Below are positions 60,162 through 64,000 of a DNA stretch of 64,000 nt, in pieces (position 1 is the stretch's first letter; every line of letters begins with the position of its first letter). The notes under the pieces were generated by a model, which ran no database searches, was not told where the DNA came from, and saw only the letters and a program-made list of their open reading frames with translations. A program made the translations under genes and the position numbers. Source of the DNA: an uncultured Anaerolineae bacterium (GTDB lineage Bacteria; Chloroflexota; Anaerolineae; J036; Brachytrichaceae); assembly GCA_937959265.1 (NCBI GenBank), contig CALGMA010000008.1:186001-250000 (forward strand). Direction: 5' to 3'.

Positions 60162-61379
60162 ATGAGATCGAACCCCGGCTGGAGAAGCCATAAATCAAAC
60201 TGTGTTGCAGTCCTGTTGATTGCTGTCATAGGGCTGGTCGCATGTGGTGCGCCGGCGTCATCGCCGCCGCCTGTGCTGCGCATTGTCGAGCCGGGACAAG
60301 GCGCGCGCCTGACGATCAACATCGAAATTCCGGTGCGTGTCGAATATAGCGGCGCAGGCTTCGTCCAGGTTCATATCTGGGTCAACGGCCAGCGCGTGGG
60401 CACGCTGCCGATGCAGCCTGGCAGCACCAATGCGTCGCTATTGTGGACGCCGCAAGCGGTCGGCAATCACGTGTTGTACCTGGAAGCACGCGACGCTGAG
60501 AACAAGCTCATCGCGCTTTCGGACGTGGTCGCGGTACGCGTTGAGGTGCCTGAGCCGACCGCAGCGCCGACTGCGGTCCCGACGTCAGAGCCGACCCTGG
60601 CACCCACGCCGGAGCCGTCGCCCGCGCCGGTGGAAGCAACGACCACGACGGCTACGCCATCGCCTTCGCCCGCAGCAACGCCCGGCGTGACCGTGGTGAA
60701 CGACTTCGTCAACCTGCGCGCCGGCCCTGGAACGAGCTATGACTGGGTCGGGCGTTTGAACCAGGGTCAGACTGCCCGTGTGACCGGCAAGAGCAGCGAT
60801 GGCCAGTGGTGGCAAATCAACGTAGAGGGTAAGACGGTCTGGGTGTCGGGGAAATTCGTTCAGGCGAATGAGGCTGCAGAGGACGTGAGCGTTGCTCAAG
60901 CGCCGCCTGCGCCCACGCTCGCCTTGCCAACACCAGCGTCGGTATCGCCGTCGGTTGCCGCGGTTGTGCCGACCGCGCCGGTCGAACCGCTTCCGGCATC
61001 GCCAGTGCCTCCTGCCGAACTTGACTGCAACCCCTCGAACCCACACTGGGCAGCCACGTTGAACAACGCACCGGACTACACGTTCTGCACACCAGTGCCG
61101 TTTGAGTTCGTGCCCAACGCTAGCGCCGATCCGGATGAGATGGTCATCCGCTGGCACATCTACGGCATCAAGTCGCTCGAGCTGCGAATTGATCCCAGCG
61201 GCGATGACTGTGGGATGGGATCGGGCGGCTTACGCCAGCAGGTATCGTTCAAAGAGGATAACTTCCGGCTGAATCGTCGAAGTTGGCCCTCCGGCGGCTA
61301 CAAGATCGGCTTATTCGCTACGCTGCACGACGGCCGCATTCAGGACTGGGGCGAGCTGCACTTCTGCGGCAAGAGCTGA
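60162..61379 (+). CDS. SH3b-domain lipoprotein
   Basis: A 405-residue protein; a TACAAT lies 12 bases before the ATG at 60162, so the transcript may be nearly leaderless. The lipobox LLIAVIGLVAC is followed by an Ig-like domain (about 45-130), a Thr/Pro linker, then a bacterial SH3 domain (VNDFVNLRAGPGTSYDWVG ... WVSGKFVQA), a second Pro/Ala linker and a C-terminal Cys-containing domain (AELDCNPSNPHWAAT ... DDCGMGSGG ... LHFCGKS). SH3b domains bind peptidoglycan or surface polymers. Function beyond surface attachment is unknown. Confidence 0.85.
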   Translation: MRSNPGWRSHKSNCVAVLLIAVIGLVACGAPASSPPPVLRIVEPGQGARLTINIEIPVRVEYSGAGFVQVHIWVNGQRVGTLPMQPGSTNASLLWTPQAVGNHVLYLEARDAENKLIALSDVVAVRVEVPEPTAAPTAVPTSEPTLAPTPEPSPAPVEATTTTATPSPSPAATPGVTVVNDFVNLRAGPGTSYDWVGRLNQGQTARVTGKSSDGQWWQINVEGKTVWVSGKFVQANEAAEDVSVAQAPPAPTLALPTPASVSPSVAAVVPTAPVEPLPASPVPPAELDCNPSNPHWAATLNNAPDYTFCTPVPFEFVPNASADPDEMVIRWHIYGIKSLELRIDPSGDDCGMGSGGLRQQVSFKEDNFRLNRRSWPSGGYKIGLFATLHDGRIQDWGELHFCGKS

Positions 61380-61399
61380 GCCGCACTGCGTATGGCGTG

Positions 61400-62698
<1,299 letters not shown>

Positions 62699-62760
62699 CG
62701 TTGCCGACTTTATCACCAGTTGCGCTTTTCGTCTGGCAGGCGGCGCGCTTTCTCTTGAGC

Positions 62761-62783
62761 AGACGGAGGCATTGCCTTCGTCT
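62761..62783. repeat. dispersed hairpin element, copy 3
   Basis: Arms 62761-62770 and 62774-62783 pair with one G-T pair around an ATT loop. Same architecture and core (AGGCATTGCC) as the copies at 49949 and 58401. It lies in the divergent region between trpB and the rhodanese gene. Confidence 0.5.
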
Positions 62784-62878
62784 ACCCAGCACATCCTCCA
62801 AGGCGTGGGCGACTCATCGGGTTGCGCCACTTTGCTAGCATTCAGCTTTTCGAGAATAATCCGGCCCGTTGGGAATCT

Positions 62879-63253
62879 ATGAGCGTGATTACGTTAGATG
62901 AACTGAAACAGCAGCTCGACGCTGGCGCGCCGTTGACGCTCGTCGAGGTGTTGGCGCCACATGCCTATCGCGAAGCGCATCTACCGGGCGCGATCAACTT
63001 GCCTGTCCTCGGCTTGCGGCACATGGCGGAAGCGATGCTCCCGGACAAACAGGCAACGATCGTTGTGTATTGCTACAACGCCCGCTGTGGCTCGTCGGCA
63101 AAAGCGGCGCGCGTGTTGGGTGAGCTGGGTTATGCGAACGTGCGCGAATTCCGCGACGGCAAAGAAGCCTGGATTGCGGCCGGCTATCCAGTCGAAGGCG
63201 AAGCGATGCCGGCCGCACTGGCCGCATCGTCTGTTGAGCAACATCCGCATTAG
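62879..63253 (+). CDS. rhodanese-like sulfurtransferase
   Basis: A 124-residue single-domain rhodanese. '[10 protein letters not shown]' and the active-site loop [12 protein letters not shown] (Cys65) are present. The start at 62879 gives the family length; the frame is open 57 bases further up. It may move sulfane sulfur from thiosulfate or cysteine persulfide. The esterase gene starts three bases after the stop, so the pair is co-transcribed. Confidence 0.87.
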   Translation: MSVITLDELKQQLDAGAPLTLVEVLAPHAYREAHLPGAINLPVLGLRHMAEAMLPDKQATIVVYCYNARCGSSAKAARVLGELGYANVREFRDGKEAWIAAGYPVEGEAMPAALAASSVEQHPH

Positions 63254-63256
63254 CGT

Positions 63257-63922
63257 ATGGAAACACCTCGACTCTCCCTGCATCATCGCTTTCGGCGCGC
63301 CCCGCGACCGGTAGTGGACGGCCGTGCGCCGTTGCTCATCTTGCTGCATGGCTATGGCAGCAATGAAGATGACCTAATGGGCCTGGCGCCTTACCTGGAT
63401 CCGCGCTTCAGCGTGATCAGCGTCCGTGCGCCGCACGTGTTGGGCGCGGGCAGCTATGCCTGGTTTCCCATCGTCTGGGATGAGCGAGGACTCTTTGTCG
63501 AGCTGGCCGATGTCGTCGCGGCGATTCAACTGGCTGTAGCTTTCGTAGAGCAGGCCATCGCTGCCTACCGTGCCGATCCGCAGCATACCCTGTTGTTGGG
63601 GTTCAGCCAGGGCGCGACGATGAGCGCAGGGGTGGTTGTGCGTCGCTCCGATCTCGTTGCCGGGGTGGCGCTGATGAGTGGCTTTACACCGGCCGAGTTG
63701 GTCGCGCCGGGCATCGTGCTGAACGGCAAGCCGGTGCTGATTACGCACGGCCGGTTCGACGACATGGTGCCGGTGCAGATGGGCCGCGCGACGCGCGACC
63801 TATTCGAATCGCTCGGCGCAGCGGTGACCTACCGCGAATATGCAATGGGTCATCAGATCAACGATGCCTGCCTGGAAGACGCGGATCGCTGGATGACCGA
63901 CTGGCTGGCGACTCTTGCTTGA
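63257..63922 (+). CDS. alpha/beta-hydrolase, carboxylesterase/lysophospholipase-type
   Basis: A 221-residue alpha/beta hydrolase. 'LLILLHGYGSNEDDL' forms the oxyanion region, GFSQG the nucleophile elbow, 'ITHGRFDDMVP' the Asp and 'YAMGHQIND' the His. Length and motifs fit the YpfH/Est-type carboxylesterase family that hydrolyses short esters. It follows the rhodanese gene closely. The physiological substrate is unknown. Confidence 0.9.
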   Translation: METPRLSLHHRFRRAPRPVVDGRAPLLILLHGYGSNEDDLMGLAPYLDPRFSVISVRAPHVLGAGSYAWFPIVWDERGLFVELADVVAAIQLAVAFVEQAIAAYRADPQHTLLLGFSQGATMSAGVVVRRSDLVAGVALMSGFTPAELVAPGIVLNGKPVLITHGRFDDMVPVQMGRATRDLFESLGAAVTYREYAMGHQINDACLEDADRWMTDWLATLA

Positions 63923-64000
63923 TCATCTAGAGGTGGCTGGTGCCTGGTCGCCTGGCTAGTGGCGATTCCGTCCACACGCCGGATGCAGTTCAGCGCGTCA

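Overview
The window is about 64 kb of GC-rich bacterial DNA. It most probably comes from a Chloroflexota (Anaerolineae-like) organism. This is inferred from a giant DUF11-repeat surface protein and a C25 peptidase that share a C-terminal hydrophobic 'LPVV/LPVI + Arg' tail, Pro/Thr-rich exported proteins, DUF5667-type anti-sigma architecture, a B-type (ba3-like) cytochrome oxidase, and STAND/TPR/CHAT proteins. No rRNA, tRNA, CRISPR array, transposase or integrase was recognised. Annotation rests on reading motifs; no database search was run.

Layout. (1) 1-1212: end of a minus-strand SsuBC/TauBC-type ABC importer. (2) 1.2-13.5 kb: a loosely packed accessory region. It holds a tight minus-strand operon (TPR-CHAT protease, small membrane protein, NB-ARC-TPR STAND ATPase; 8169 to 2194), several tiny exported or membrane peptides ending at strong hairpins, two hypothetical genes, and an XRE-NB-ARC-TPR regulator (10860-13466). 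The CHAT/STAND operon is the best candidate for an undescribed defence or cell-death system. (3) 13.7-18.7 kb: two sigma-factor/anti-sigma modules plus a duplicated zinc-finger anti-sigma gene. (4) 18.7-36.3 kb: envelope locus with a three-domain thioredoxin-like lipoprotein, a 3912-residue DUF11 protein, a gingipain-type C25 peptidase, an LPETG-ending DUF11 protein and an overlapping sortase. (5) 36.6-43.8 kb: DUF971 protein, FAD oxidoreductase, ABC exporter with a P-loop partner, metallo-amidohydrolase and an epimerase-like SDR.

(6) 43.9-54.7 kb: a GntR/FCD regulator followed by a co-directional catabolic run (Gfo/Idh/MocA oxidoreductase, SDR, MetE-like protein, an unknown Cys-rich protein, COG3618-type lactonase/amidohydrolase, rhamnose-mutarotase family protein, sugar ABC importer, fumarase/adenylosuccinate-lyase-family lyase). 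This looks like uptake and oxidation of a sugar or sugar acid, with two unexpected members. (7) 54.7-58.1 kb, minus strand: SCO1-like copper chaperone and the B-type oxidase subunits I, II and a very short single-helix subunit. (8) 58.4-63.9 kb: yqeC and trmI, an SH3b lipoprotein, trpB with an extra loop, a rhodanese and a carboxylesterase.

Regulation visible in sequence: long perfect hairpins, mostly without T-tracts, sit at many gene ends; one separates the sugar-binding-protein gene from its permeases. A small dispersed hairpin with an AGGCATTGCC-type core occurs three times between 49.9 and 62.8 kb.
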